DNA from: Fodinibius sp034521915
GTDB taxonomy: Bacteria > Bacteroidota > Rhodothermia > Balneolales > Balneolaceae
Assembly (NCBI RefSeq): GCF_034521915.1
Contig: NZ_JAXHLU010000004.1
Location: forward strand, 510,858-574,857
Direction: 5' to 3'
DNA: 64,000 nt
The position numbers and the translations under genes were made by a program. The notes under the pieces were generated by a model. It had not been told where the DNA came from. It did not search any database and saw only the letters and a list, made by a program, of their open reading frames with translations. This document shows, in pieces, positions 43,020-51,793 of this stretch (its first letter is position 1; each line of letters opens with the position of its first letter).

Positions 43020-43287
43020 CGAAGCGTACCTTGGTTGTTGTGAAGTATTTTGCAATGGTTAGCGATCCAATAAATCCTAGAATAGCATAGGCCAGCGTAA
43101 TATCAATAAACATGCCAATGCGTCCATACAAGTAGCCAATAAGGCAAATGAGGACAATTGTTTTAGTAGCGATGGCATTGGTAGCAACGAGACGATCAAA
43201 TACAGTTGGTCCCTTGATTACGCGGTAAGCGGGCACTGCTATAATGGCCGTTAAAATTACTGCACTGTACAGAAAAAATTCTTCCAT
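43012..43287 (-). CDS. mrpF: Mrp antiporter subunit F
   Basis: The 91-residue protein has three membrane helices and the MnhF pattern YRVIKGPTVFDRLVATNAIATKTIVLI followed by DITLAYAILGFIGSLTIAKYF. The stop of mrpE and the ATG here share one base (TAATG), a coupling form also seen in the split subunit of the same operon. Confidence 0.9.
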   Translation of the reverse strand: MEEFFLYSAVILTAIIAVPAYRVIKGPTVFDRLVATNAIATKTIVLICLIGYLYGRIGMFIDITLAYAILGFIGSLTIAKYFTTTKVRFDD

Positions 43288-43841
43288 TAGAGTTCCTCCT
43301 TACTTTCAAGTACTTCGAAATCCGAAACGACAGAATGTTTTTCGTTCGTAAATAACCGTAATACTTGTTGGGGCATTTTGTCGCTGGCTATACCTTCGAA
43401 TGAGGTAGGGGTGATCGCGTGTACAATAAATTCATCGCCATTAATATCAACGGTTAGTGTTCCGGGTGTTAGGGTAATCGAATTACCTAATATTACCTTA
43501 CAATGTGGATTTGGGAAATCAACTTTGAATCGTACAACGGATGTTTGGATAGGAAGCGAAGGACTCAATAAAATTTTTGCTACCTCTATTCCAGAGATAA
43601 TAATCTGTACGAACAGCCAGGAAAAGTAGTAAGGTACGTAAAAGAAACGCATATCCTTAAGGACGTCGGTTTCATTCTCATAAAAAGAGAAAGTTTTCAG
43701 TTTATGGTTGATCCCCATAACGATGCCGACGCTTACAACACCCATTATTGTGTGGACAACATCAAAGAAACCACTCATGAGATACCAAAATCCCATTAAG
43801 CTCAAAAAGGATACAACTAAACTTTGAATTGATAACTTCAA
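43287..43841 (-). CDS. mrpE: Mrp antiporter subunit E
   Basis: The 184-residue protein is the first gene of the Mrp operon. It has two N-terminal membrane segments and a cytoplasmic domain with the MnhE features SWLFVQIIISGIEVAKILLSP and LGNSITLTPGTLTVDINGDEFIVHAI. The upstream 266 bases to the next gene contain no clear gene and presumably hold the operon promoter, though no consensus is evident. The order E-F-G-MbhD-MbhE-B-C-D matches mbhABCDEFGH. Confidence 0.9.
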   Translation of the reverse strand: MKLSIQSLVVSFLSLMGFWYLMSGFFDVVHTIMGVVSVGIVMGINHKLKTFSFYENETDVLKDMRFFYVPYYFSWLFVQIIISGIEVAKILLSPSLPIQTSVVRFKVDFPNPHCKVILGNSITLTPGTLTVDINGDEFIVHAITPTSFEGIASDKMPQQVLRLFTNEKHSVVSDFEVLESKEEL

Positions 43842-44107
43842 AATGCAGATCAGTTATATGGCGGTTACAAATATGCGGCTCCTAAAATATCAAAAAAGGG
43901 GAATATCCCGAAATGAAATCTATCTCATATAGTGGAGATAAAAAAATTCAGTAATTTTATTAGGGCCAACTCAAATGCTGAGTACAATTTCTGAAAGGAG
44001 AATATAAACTGTGATTCAGATTTCCAAAAGGATAAAAGACGAGTAGACTGGATTTTTTTTAAAAGTTGTAAATGGCCAATGAGCAGAACTGCAGAGGCTT
44101 AAAACTG

Positions 44108-45115
44108 TTACTGTGCAATAGAAGGATTTGATATGGTTCCTTTTAATTTGAGGATGATCTGGTCATCTTTTTTAGGGAGTGAAGTATCCAAAAGTTGCTC
44201 AATATTGGACAACACATTTTTGAGCCTATCTGAAAAATCAGAGAGTGAAACTTCTACATTGTGTATCGGCGAATCCTTAAGTGGTTGTGCAATTTTTAGT
44301 GATCCCGAAGCGGTAAGCAAAGCCAAATCAGATTTGAGATTTGCATTCAGGATTAGGATATCAGCAGAGGTGCCGGGTTGGGTGTTGAGTTGCGCGTAGT
44401 CGAAGGGAATGCTATCGCTGTCGTATCCAAATCCTTTAATGAAGAAGTTGTATTTTTGCTGGAATGATTCTGGAGGTGTCCACGTCAGTGAATCCAATTG
44501 AATATTGTGTTTTCCTTCTAACCAGAAGTTTGTTTGAGCATCTGAAATAGATCCCGTGTATCGTAGCTGTTGCGTTTTAACTTTGGTAAGAAAAGTGTTT
44601 GGTAGCGAAAAGGTAATATTTGGACTTTCTATTTCGAGCGAATGCTTGTTTTGAAAAGGAGTGCCATTTATGGCATTTGCAAGTCCGTCAAGTGCATTAC
44701 CACGATAGGAAATATTTATGGCGTCGGATTTTATTTCTTGTCGGGCTGATCGGTTGGTATATGAAGGTGATACAGCTGTAATAAAAGCACTGTCTAATTG
44801 ATTGAGTCCATATTCGGCACCGAAAAAATAGATATTGAGGAAATCCCAATATCCTATATCGAACGTAAGTTGATTGGAACGCTCAATATGATCGCCAAAG
44901 ATTATTGTCAGATCGCTGATGCTAACATCCGCCGAAAATGGAGTAATATCAATGCTGGAATATTTTATTGATAACGTTTCTTCCTGTTCATCGTATTCCT
45001 GCAGGGTTTCATCAATTTGTTGCTCGGCTCGTGAGGCAGCTATATAATGATAGCCGACGATCACAATCAGAAGTGCCAGAAACCCGAAGAGATAGTATTT
45101 TTTCTTTTTTGTCAT
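44108..45115 (-). CDS. AsmA-like envelope protein, function unknown
   Basis: The 335-residue protein has one N-terminal membrane anchor (about 8-26) and a large periplasmic part rich in beta-strand patterns (SIDITPFSADVSISDLTIIFG and ASGSLKIAQPL). This layout resembles AsmA/DUF748-type proteins involved in outer-membrane lipid or protein homeostasis, but I see no diagnostic motif, so the family is tentative. It is the last gene in a minus-strand run after the toxin-antitoxin pair, 32 bases beyond the toxin stop. Confidence 0.55.
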   Translation of the reverse strand: MTKKKKYYLFGFLALLIVIVGYHYIAASRAEQQIDETLQEYDEQEETLSIKYSSIDITPFSADVSISDLTIIFGDHIERSNQLTFDIGYWDFLNIYFFGAEYGLNQLDSAFITAVSPSYTNRSARQEIKSDAINISYRGNALDGLANAINGTPFQNKHSLEIESPNITFSLPNTFLTKVKTQQLRYTGSISDAQTNFWLEGKHNIQLDSLTWTPPESFQQKYNFFIKGFGYDSDSIPFDYAQLNTQPGTSADILILNANLKSDLALLTASGSLKIAQPLKDSPIHNVEVSLSDFSDRLKNVLSNIEQLLDTSLPKKDDQIILKLKGTISNPSIAQ

Positions 45116-45147
45116 ATTATTAATACTACAGAGTATTAGGAATAGGC

Positions 45148-45438
45148 TTAACGATTTTGTTGTCGGTGATCTAATATAGTATACACTTGGATCGTGTCAT
45201 TGTTAATTTCATAAATTACGGAATGATGTTTTGTTATGGGAGCTTTTCTTAGCTTGGGATGTTTTTGAGAGGCCGGATATAGTTTTGGAAAATGAAGAAC
45301 AAGCTCTTCGAACTTATGAAGCTTCTTTAAAAAGTTCTGGACTTCTTTCTTACTCCACTTTTCTAACAAATATTTTTTGATAGATTGGATCTTCTTCGAT
45401 GATTCCATTGACCAAATCACTTTTCGTGAGTTAGTCAT
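45148..45438 (-). CDS. RelE/ParE-family toxin
   Basis: The 96-residue basic protein has the RelE/ParE fold pattern: N-terminal helices with many lysines (SIKKYLLEKW), then strands PITKHHSVIYEINNDTIQVYTILDHRQ, whose end resembles the ParE C-terminus. ParE toxins poison DNA gyrase and RelE toxins cleave mRNA on ribosomes; sequence alone does not decide which. It starts inside the last 8 bases of the upstream antitoxin gene, which is the standard antitoxin-first layout. Confidence 0.8.
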   Translation of the reverse strand: MTNSRKVIWSMESSKKIQSIKKYLLEKWSKKEVQNFLKKLHKFEELVLHFPKLYPASQKHPKLRKAPITKHHSVIYEINNDTIQVYTILDHRQQNR

Positions 45439-45646
45439 GCTGCTTCCAAAATTCTTTGCTGCTTAAAGTATTTCCTTTGCTAAAATCGCTTTTTCCCTTT
45501 GAAATAGATTTTTTTTCACTTTTAGAAAGATTATCGAACCAATCTTCTGAAGAAGCGTCTTTAATAAGTTTCAGTATTTCTAACAGCTCTTCATTTTCAG
45601 GCTTAGAGATCCACTCTATTACTTCTTCTTTTACTGCGTTATCCAT
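45431..45646 (-). CDS. Antitoxin partner of the RelE/ParE toxin
   Basis: The 71-residue acidic protein (MDNAVKEEVIEWISKPENEELLEIL...) is encoded just upstream of the toxin with an 8-base overlap. It resembles small antitoxins of ParE/RelE pairs with an N-terminal helical region and a charged C-terminal part that would wrap the toxin. No clear DNA-binding fold is visible, but an inverted repeat 15-38 bases upstream of its start could be an operator. The assignment depends mainly on context. Confidence 0.7.
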   Translation of the reverse strand: MDNAVKEEVIEWISKPENEELLEILKLIKDASSEDWFDNLSKSEKKSISKGKSDFSKGNTLSSKEFWKQHD

Positions 45647-45660
45647 TACGAGATGGTTTT

Positions 45661-45684
45661 ATTATCAATTATAATCATGATAAT
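45661..45684. promoter_or_regulatory. Inverted repeat upstream of the toxin-antitoxin operon
   Basis: ATTATCA (45661-45667) and TGATAAT (45678-45684) form a perfect 7-bp dyad with a 10-base spacer. The position just upstream of the antitoxin start fits an autoregulatory operator. The sequence is AT-rich, so chance is not excluded. Confidence 0.4.
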
Positions 45685-45710
45685 AAATTTCACTTTAACA
45701 AGCAGAAGAC

Positions 45711-46973
45711 TTAGTTACTACTAAGCTTTGAAAGAATTTCTTCAAAGGTATAGCTTTCTTCTTCGCTGGCTTTCATGTTCCGAAGCGTGAATTTACCCTC
45801 GGCCAGTTCGTTGCCGCCCACAATAATAACATGACGCGCATTCTCGCGGTCAGCATCTTTCATCTGTGCTTTGATGGAGCGACCGATATAGTCCATGGAG
45901 GCAGAGAGTCCGGCCTTGCGTAGCTTCGGCAGATGTTTAATTCCCCACTTTCGAGCTTCTTCACCTAATGTGACGATGTAAACATCCAGCATTTCTTTTT
46001 CAACAAGATCAATACCGAGCTCTTCGCAAGCAATGAACAGGCGCTCCATACCGGCTGCAAATCCCACGGCAGGGGTATGCTGTCCGCCGATTTCTTCAAT
46101 TAGCAGATCGTAACGTCCGCCGCCGCCGAGCGCATCTTGGGCACCTAAATCGGGACTAATAAGCTCAAAAGCGGTGCGCGTGTAGTAATCGAGACCGCGC
46201 ACCAAGTGAGGATCTTCTTCGAAGGGGATTTCCAATTCTTGCAGCAGCTCTTTAACGCGGGCGTAGTGAGCTTCTGTTTCTTCCGTAAGGAAGTCCGTAA
46301 TTACCGGTGCGTCTTCAATAAACGGTTGATCCTCTACTTCTTTGGAATCCAGAATACGCAATGGATTTTTTTCGAAGCGTTCCTTGGAAATCTCGCTTAT
46401 CTTATCGAGATGGGGACGAAAATAATCTTTAAGTGCATCAGTATAAGCCTTTCGACTATCGGGATCTCCTACAGAGTTAATCTTCAGAGAGGTATTGCTG
46501 ATGCCGACGCGATCGTAAATTGACATCATAAGCGCAATAATATCCACGTCGGCAGCGGGATCATCGGCCCCAATAATTTCGGCCCCGAACTGGTGGAACT
46601 GGCGCTGTCGACCTTTTTGAGGTTTTTCGGCGCGGAACATCGGTCCGATGTAGTATAGATTTTGCGTGCCACCGCGTTGTTCCAGGTGGTGTTCAACAAA
46701 TGCGCGTGCTACGGGTGCAGTGCACTCTGGACGCAGGACGTACTGGTCATCACCGCGTTCAAAGGCGAACATTTCTTTGGAAACGATATCGGTAAGTTGA
46801 CCCACGCCACGAGCGATGAGCTCGGTCTGCTCCATGATGGGCGTACGGATCTCCTCAAAGTTAAACTTTTTGGCCTCTTCGTGGATGATGCGTTCCAGTG
46901 CTTGCCATTTTTTTACTTCGCCGGGCAGGATATCCACCATCCCCACATGCGTGCTAAAAGTCGGTTGCGCCAT
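45711..46973 (-). CDS. hisS: Histidyl-tRNA synthetase
   Basis: This class II synthetase of 420 residues charges tRNA-His. It shows the motif 2 region (YYIGPMFRAEKPQKGRQRQFHQFGAE), the histidine-specific LVRGLDYYTRTAFE motif and motif 3 (AVGFAAGMERL), followed by the C-terminal anticodon-binding domain (about 325-420). The length is normal. It is upstream of the toxin-antitoxin pair on the same strand, separated by 64 bases. Confidence 0.96.
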   Translation of the reverse strand: MAQPTFSTHVGMVDILPGEVKKWQALERIIHEEAKKFNFEEIRTPIMEQTELIARGVGQLTDIVSKEMFAFERGDDQYVLRPECTAPVARAFVEHHLEQRGGTQNLYYIGPMFRAEKPQKGRQRQFHQFGAEIIGADDPAADVDIIALMMSIYDRVGISNTSLKINSVGDPDSRKAYTDALKDYFRPHLDKISEISKERFEKNPLRILDSKEVEDQPFIEDAPVITDFLTEETEAHYARVKELLQELEIPFEEDPHLVRGLDYYTRTAFELISPDLGAQDALGGGGRYDLLIEEIGGQHTPAVGFAAGMERLFIACEELGIDLVEKEMLDVYIVTLGEEARKWGIKHLPKLRKAGLSASMDYIGRSIKAQMKDADRENARHVIIVGGNELAEGKFTLRNMKASEEESYTFEEILSKLSSN

Positions 46974-47010
46974 GAATATAAATCAGTTCAGTTTTAAAAA
47001 TAATTCGCTC

Positions 47011-47018
47011 CAAAGATA
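47011..47018 (-). promoter_or_regulatory. Candidate -7 element for hisS
   Basis: Read on the minus strand this is TATCTTTG, identical to the element before glyS and matching TAnnTTTG. It would give a leader of about 30 bases. No clear -33 TTG is found. Confidence 0.38.
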
Positions 47019-47038
47019 ACAGAGGATTGGCAGAAATG

Positions 47039-47101
47039 GAACACGGATAACGCGGATTATAAATCTGTGTTAAATCAGTTAGATCTGTGTCATTTGTGTT
47101 C
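47039..47101. repeat. Short degenerate intergenic repeat (ACACGGAT/ATCTGTGT type)
   Basis: The segment has outer arms GAACAC (47039-47044) and GTGTTC (47096-47101), with internal ACACGGATAACGCGGATT and repeated AATCTGTGT/ATCTGTGT units. This kind of sequence is a familiar intergenic repeat in several bacterial phyla. It lies between hisS and the oxidoreductase stop codon, overlapping neither. Confidence 0.45.
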
Positions 47102-47103
47102 TA

Positions 47104-48090
47104 TTACATCCCAGTTAGCACAATTTTGCCGGTGTTTTTGTTGTTTTGCATGCGCTGGTGAGCCGCCTCGGTTTCTGTCCAGTCGTAAGTAGAATCGATA
47201 ACTGGTTCAAGGGTTTTATCTTTAAAAAGAGTTAGTGTTTTGGAGGCGAAGGCCTGGGTGAGCCTGATTTTGTAATCTTCGGATCGATTGCGGAGCGTTG
47301 ATCCCATAACAGTTAAACGCTTTCTGAGGATAGGTACTAAGCTCAGCTCCTCAATTTTGTGTCCTCCCAGAAACGACAGATATACCACGCGCCCATCCAT
47401 AGCCAGCACGTCCATATTTTTATGCCAATAGGGCTTTCCGATAAAATCTACAATCACATCTACCGAATCTTTACCAATATCATTGATAATCTCCTTGGCA
47501 TAATTTTGTTCTTTATAATTGTAGGCAAAATCAGCGCCTAGTTCTTTAGCTGTATCCAGTTTGTGCTGCTTGCCGGCTGTAGCAATAATTTGGGCATCAA
47601 ATAGGTGATGAGCCAGCTGAATAGCAGAAGTACCCACGCCACTGCCTGCTGCATGAATAAGCACCGTTTCTTTTTCTTGAAGTTTGCCCAGCCAATCCAG
47701 CGCCTGGAAGGCCGTCAAAAAGGTTTCGGGGATAGCTGCGGCTTTTTCAAATGAAAGGTTCTCCGGAATCTCCATTGCCATATCTTCGTGGATGGTGCAG
47801 TACTCAGCGTATCCACCCCCGGCCAGCAAGCCAAAAACGCGATCGCCGGGTTGCCACTTTGTGACTTTATCGCCCACTTGTTCTACCACGCCGGACATCT
47901 CCAGTCCCAATATTTCGCTGGCGCCTTCTGGTGGAGGATAGTTGCCAGTGCGCTGAAGCAGATCGGCTCGATTAAGAGCTGTGGCTTTAATTTGCACAAG
48001 TATTTCACTGGAACTTGGTTTCGGCGTTTGTACTTCTCCGATTGTCAGTGATGACCTTTTTCCGAGATTTTGAACTTGAATGGCTTTCAT
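47104..48090 (-). CDS. NAD(P)H-quinone oxidoreductase, zinc-independent MDR family
   Basis: The 328-residue enzyme belongs to the quinone oxidoreductase branch of medium-chain dehydrogenases. It has an N-terminal GroES-like domain (ALNRADLLQRTGNYPPPEGASEILGLEMSGVVEQVG) and a Rossmann domain with HAAGSGVGTSAIQLAHHL. The structural and catalytic zinc cysteines are absent, as in QOR/PIG3-type proteins. It probably reduces quinones or enones with NADPH. It lies 17 bases downstream of the flippase gene, perhaps in one message, but a role in glycan synthesis is not implied. Confidence 0.88.
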   Translation of the reverse strand: MKAIQVQNLGKRSSLTIGEVQTPKPSSSEILVQIKATALNRADLLQRTGNYPPPEGASEILGLEMSGVVEQVGDKVTKWQPGDRVFGLLAGGGYAEYCTIHEDMAMEIPENLSFEKAAAIPETFLTAFQALDWLGKLQEKETVLIHAAGSGVGTSAIQLAHHLFDAQIIATAGKQHKLDTAKELGADFAYNYKEQNYAKEIINDIGKDSVDVIVDFIGKPYWHKNMDVLAMDGRVVYLSFLGGHKIEELSLVPILRKRLTVMGSTLRNRSEDYKIRLTQAFASKTLTLFKDKTLEPVIDSTYDWTETEAAHQRMQNNKNTGKIVLTGM

Positions 48091-48107
48091 AATGATATCG
48101 AGAAAAA

Positions 48108-49598
48108 TTATCGCTTAAAGATGTTTGTGACATTGCGAATAGAATCAAAAACAAGCTGGTTGAATTGCTCAGAAATTTCTAGCCCGATAATTGGGACTAA
48201 GTATATTCCACAGATAATAATCGATCGTATCAAAATGTCGGCATAGGTGTTATAAAGGGTTGGGATTTGGAATATAATTCCTAAGGTTATTGCGCCTATT
48301 AGAATTACTGGAAAAATACGTTTTTCGAATGGCTGCATTGAGAATTTTATCCACACAAAAAACAATTTGAGTATATTATATATTGCAATTGCAGATGCTG
48401 TTCCTATTGCTGCTCCGAGGATGCCGTAGATAGGAATCAACCAATAATTTAGAAGTACTGTAATGACAATGAGAATTAATGTAGAGTAAAGATCGAAACG
48501 ATAGTGTTTGGAATTAAGAATAATAGCCCCATTAACACCGCATGCCATATCAAATACATTTGCTGATGCAATTATAATTATCACCAATATCCCTCCAGTG
48601 TATTCGGATGGAAGTAGGTTCATAAGGTTATCTATATTTGCAATCACACCACAAAAAACGAGTCCCCCGGCGATAATAAGATTTAACGCTGACTGACGAT
48701 AAACTTTATCAATTAAGTCGAAATTTTTGTTTTTAAAAGCGTCTGAAATAACCGGTGATGAAATTTGGAAGATAGATTTTCGGGGAATGGTAATAGCCGA
48801 TCCTATATAGAAAGCGATGGCGTAAATTCCGGTATCACTTAATCCCGCTAATGAACTGAGCATGATAATATCAATATTGTTAACCAATATTGACGCGACT
48901 CCACCAAAGAATGCAAAGAGACTGTAATTGCCCATATTTTTGAGAAGAGATTTTCGAAGAAACTTGAAGTCTGGTTTTAGATTTACTTCGAACTTGCGGA
49001 GGGTGTAAACAAACAGCCACAGCATTATGAATCCGTAGGTAGATACAAAAGCAATCATAAACTGGTTGAAAGTAATCCATTCAAACAGGTAAAGGATGAG
49101 AATAAAGGCTGCCAGAAAACGTATTACTACGTTTATCAGAAACGAAGACATTACTGTATCATAAAGTGCGCGCACGTAGGATGAAAGGACGTGAAAAAAA
49201 AGGATGAAGGCGGCAAGAGGCAGAATTAACCAGTAGTATTCAACTAGCAAGGCTGAACGCTCAATGAAATACTGAGTGATATGTGGACGGAAGGCGTAGA
49301 GGATGATTATTAATAGAAGTAATCCTATAAATGGGACGACAAGGGCTAGGAAAAGAGAACCGTGGTGTTTGTTTTCCTTGTCCCGAAAGAAAGGGAAGTA
49401 TCGTATAATTGTATTTTGGGTGCCCAGATTAGCCAGTTGCGTAGAAACCATAGCCAGTGAAAGCAGTACCCGAGTTAATCCATACTGCTCTGGTGACAGT
49501 ATGTTAGGATACATCCAGATAGTAATGACAAATCCCAAAGCTACTCCCAAATACGATAAAATCGTATTTCGAATGCTCTGGCTGATAATAATTCCCAA
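48108..49598 (-). CDS. Polysaccharide flippase (Wzx/MATE-like membrane protein)
   Basis: The 496-residue protein starts at TTG and has about 12-14 hydrophobic segments. The N-terminal SIRNTILSYLGVALGFVITIWMYPNILSPEQYGLTRVLLS pattern is typical of oligosaccharide flippases that move lipid-linked repeat units across the inner membrane. It opens the glycan locus and is divergent from the GT4 gene, with 117 bases between the longest frames. The exact substrate is unknown, though the neighbouring sulfotransferases suggest a sulfated glycan. Confidence 0.85.
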   Translation of the reverse strand: MGIIISQSIRNTILSYLGVALGFVITIWMYPNILSPEQYGLTRVLLSLAMVSTQLANLGTQNTIIRYFPFFRDKENKHHGSLFLALVVPFIGLLLLIIILYAFRPHITQYFIERSALLVEYYWLILPLAAFILFFHVLSSYVRALYDTVMSSFLINVVIRFLAAFILILYLFEWITFNQFMIAFVSTYGFIMLWLFVYTLRKFEVNLKPDFKFLRKSLLKNMGNYSLFAFFGGVASILVNNIDIIMLSSLAGLSDTGIYAIAFYIGSAITIPRKSIFQISSPVISDAFKNKNFDLIDKVYRQSALNLIIAGGLVFCGVIANIDNLMNLLPSEYTGGILVIIIIASANVFDMACGVNGAIILNSKHYRFDLYSTLILIVITVLLNYWLIPIYGILGAAIGTASAIAIYNILKLFFVWIKFSMQPFEKRIFPVILIGAITLGIIFQIPTLYNTYADILIRSIIICGIYLVPIIGLEISEQFNQLVFDSIRNVTNIFKR

Positions 49599-49721
49599 GG
49601 CTGCTATGCTTTGTTTAAAAAGAGTGGGAAGTTAATAATATTCTCGATCAAAATAATTTCATTATAACGAAACAAAACATGTAATTTAAGCCCTTCAAAT
49701 TTCGAATTCTAAATTTTGCAG

Positions 49722-50870
49722 ATGCGATCTATTCATTTTGTACATTCGTTTTCTAAACTTTCTGAGACGTTTATTTATGATTATGTGACGAGTCTCCAGG
49801 ATCAAGAGGTGGACGTTGAAGTTCTTACTTTTAACCGCCTGAACAGAGAGGAACGTCCCTTTGAGCCGGTAACGAAAATATCACTGTCGTGGTGGAATGT
49901 AACCCGAATTTGGAATATTATTCGCGATAATATTTTAGGTAGAGATACTGAAACTTCTGCCTGGCCGGCATATCGCAAACGGATTAAGGAGAAGGTGTTA
50001 GATGAAAAGCCGGATGTACTACATGCTCACTTTGGGCCGATGGGCGTGTTGCTGGCACCAGTAGCAAAAGAGTTTGATATACCGTTGATAGTTACGTTTT
50101 ATGGTTACGACATTTCGGAAATTATTCGACGGGATTTTTGGAAGCAGGCCTACCAAGAGCTCGCTGATATTGCTTCGTATGTCACGGTTTTATCAGAGGA
50201 AATGAAAGAACGGGCGCTAGGCGTAGGATTCTCAAAAGATCAGATTAAAGTAGTTCATCTAGGAACTCGGATTGATAACATTCAATACCGACAACCTTCC
50301 TATCCTATTTCAAAATTGCTAAGTATTGGTCGTTTGGCAGAAAAGAAAGGTCATCTGGATACGTTGCAAGCTTTTAAATTGGTGTTGGATCGCAGTGACC
50401 GAGCGCTGCAGCTTAATATTATTGGGGATGGGGATTTGCGACCAGAGTTAGAGGAGTATATTCAGCGCAATAATTTACAGAATCACGTTCAATTATTGGG
50501 ACGACTTCCGCATTCCCAAGTTGTAGAACAGTTGAAAAACGCCGATACTTTTGTGTTGAACAGTAAGACGGCATCCAGCGGAGACAAAGAGGGCACACCT
50601 ACAGTACTTGTAGAAGCCCAGGCGGCTGGACTGCCGTGTATTAGCACTTTTCATTCGGGTATACCCGAGATAATTCCCGAAGAAAACCACCGATTTTTGG
50701 CAGAAGAGGCTAATGTACAACAGATTATTTCCAATATGATTGATCTGTTGAATGCTTCGGAAAAGGAAGTTATAGAAGTCAGTAAACGGGGACGCAAGCG
50801 AGTTGAGGAAGCGTTCGATGTGGTTGGAGAAGCCTCAAAATTTAAACTTTTATATGAAGAATTGATTTAA
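49722..50870 (+). CDS. Glycosyltransferase family 4
   Basis: The product of about 382 residues has the GT-B fold of family 4. It shows DVLHAHFGPMGVLLAPVAKEF in the N-terminal domain, the SIGRLAEKKGHLDTLQAF donor-domain opening, and the EGTPTVLVEAQAAGLPCISTFHSGIPEII stretch with the conserved E-x7-E region that binds nucleotide sugar. A colanic-acid-type transferase is the closest description I can give. The frame opens with TTG at 49716, but ATG at 49722 is preferred. The stop overlaps the next start (TAATG), showing coupling to the sulfotransferase gene. Confidence 0.88.
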   Translation: MRSIHFVHSFSKLSETFIYDYVTSLQDQEVDVEVLTFNRLNREERPFEPVTKISLSWWNVTRIWNIIRDNILGRDTETSAWPAYRKRIKEKVLDEKPDVLHAHFGPMGVLLAPVAKEFDIPLIVTFYGYDISEIIRRDFWKQAYQELADIASYVTVLSEEMKERALGVGFSKDQIKVVHLGTRIDNIQYRQPSYPISKLLSIGRLAEKKGHLDTLQAFKLVLDRSDRALQLNIIGDGDLRPELEEYIQRNNLQNHVQLLGRLPHSQVVEQLKNADTFVLNSKTASSGDKEGTPTVLVEAQAAGLPCISTFHSGIPEIIPEENHRFLAEEANVQQIISNMIDLLNASEKEVIEVSKRGRKRVEEAFDVVGEASKFKLLYEELI

Positions 50871-51793
50871 TGGTATTTATACTCGGTATAGAGCGTTCAG
50901 CAACAACTTGGGTCTCAAATCTTTTGGAAGCTCATCCAGATACTCGTGTATATGTTGAACCAATGTCTGAAATTACGGCACGATTTAAAAAATGGCCGGA
51001 TCGTTTTGAGTATATTGCAGATTTTGAGGAAAAGGCAAGATATTTTCAGCATGAGTTAGAGCATATAAAAAAGCACAAAACTTGGTTTTTAACTAAGTAT
51101 CTAAATAATGGACTTGCTTGGCAGTTTGATTTATGGTTTTCTAATTTCCTGGTTCGGAAAGAATTAGCAAGTGAGGCGGCAAGGGATTTTTCAGAAATTA
51201 ATTTTCATCGCAAAGCACAGCCTTATGTGAAAAAGAGCAAGAAGCCAAAAATTGATGTAATTAAAGAGTTACGCCTGAATTTTAATCCGGGAATTATTGC
51301 CAATATAGATAATAATGCTCAAGTCTTAGTTGTCATTCGAAATGTTTTTGCAAATATCGAATCAATATTAGAAAATATGGAACGGGGTAATTTGGCTGAA
51401 TTAAATCGATTGCTCTTAGAGTATTATGGAGCAATTAATGTCGAAGTTATTTATAAATATTGGAGAGATAGTTACAATAGTCTTCTGAAAGGGCTTGAGG
51501 GTAGTAAAATCACATATCAAATAGTATATCATACATCTTTAATTCAGAATCCTAAGCGTGAAATTAATAAACTGGGTAATTTCATCGGAGTTGATGATAC
51601 AGATAGTATTATAAATTATTTATATCAGTCAAATAAGAAGGGTAGTGGAATTCATAATACAAATAGAAGTCACGCTGTACTTCAGAAACGTAACCTAAAT
51701 GCACGAAAAAAGATTTGGCCAAAAATCAGGGATATTATTGATATTGAAGAATTGCATCCTGAGTTGAAAAATATCGTTGAGCTATCAAACTAG
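50870..51793 (+). CDS. Sulfotransferase-family protein (type 1)
   Basis: The 307-residue protein starts with FILGIERSATTWVSNLLEAHP, which matches the 5'-phosphosulfate binding loop of PAPS-dependent sulfotransferases (RSxTTW), and later shows VVIRNVFANIESILE, resembling the 3'-phosphate site (RxxxxxxxS). It would transfer sulfate from PAPS to a glycan or lipid hydroxyl. It is translationally coupled to the GT4 gene. Its stop shares the four bases CTAG with the stop of the convergent GT2 gene. Confidence 0.75.
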   Translation: MVFILGIERSATTWVSNLLEAHPDTRVYVEPMSEITARFKKWPDRFEYIADFEEKARYFQHELEHIKKHKTWFLTKYLNNGLAWQFDLWFSNFLVRKELASEAARDFSEINFHRKAQPYVKKSKKPKIDVIKELRLNFNPGIIANIDNNAQVLVVIRNVFANIESILENMERGNLAELNRLLLEYYGAINVEVIYKYWRDSYNSLLKGLEGSKITYQIVYHTSLIQNPKREINKLGNFIGVDDTDSIINYLYQSNKKGSGIHNTNRSHAVLQKRNLNARKKIWPKIRDIIDIEELHPELKNIVELSN

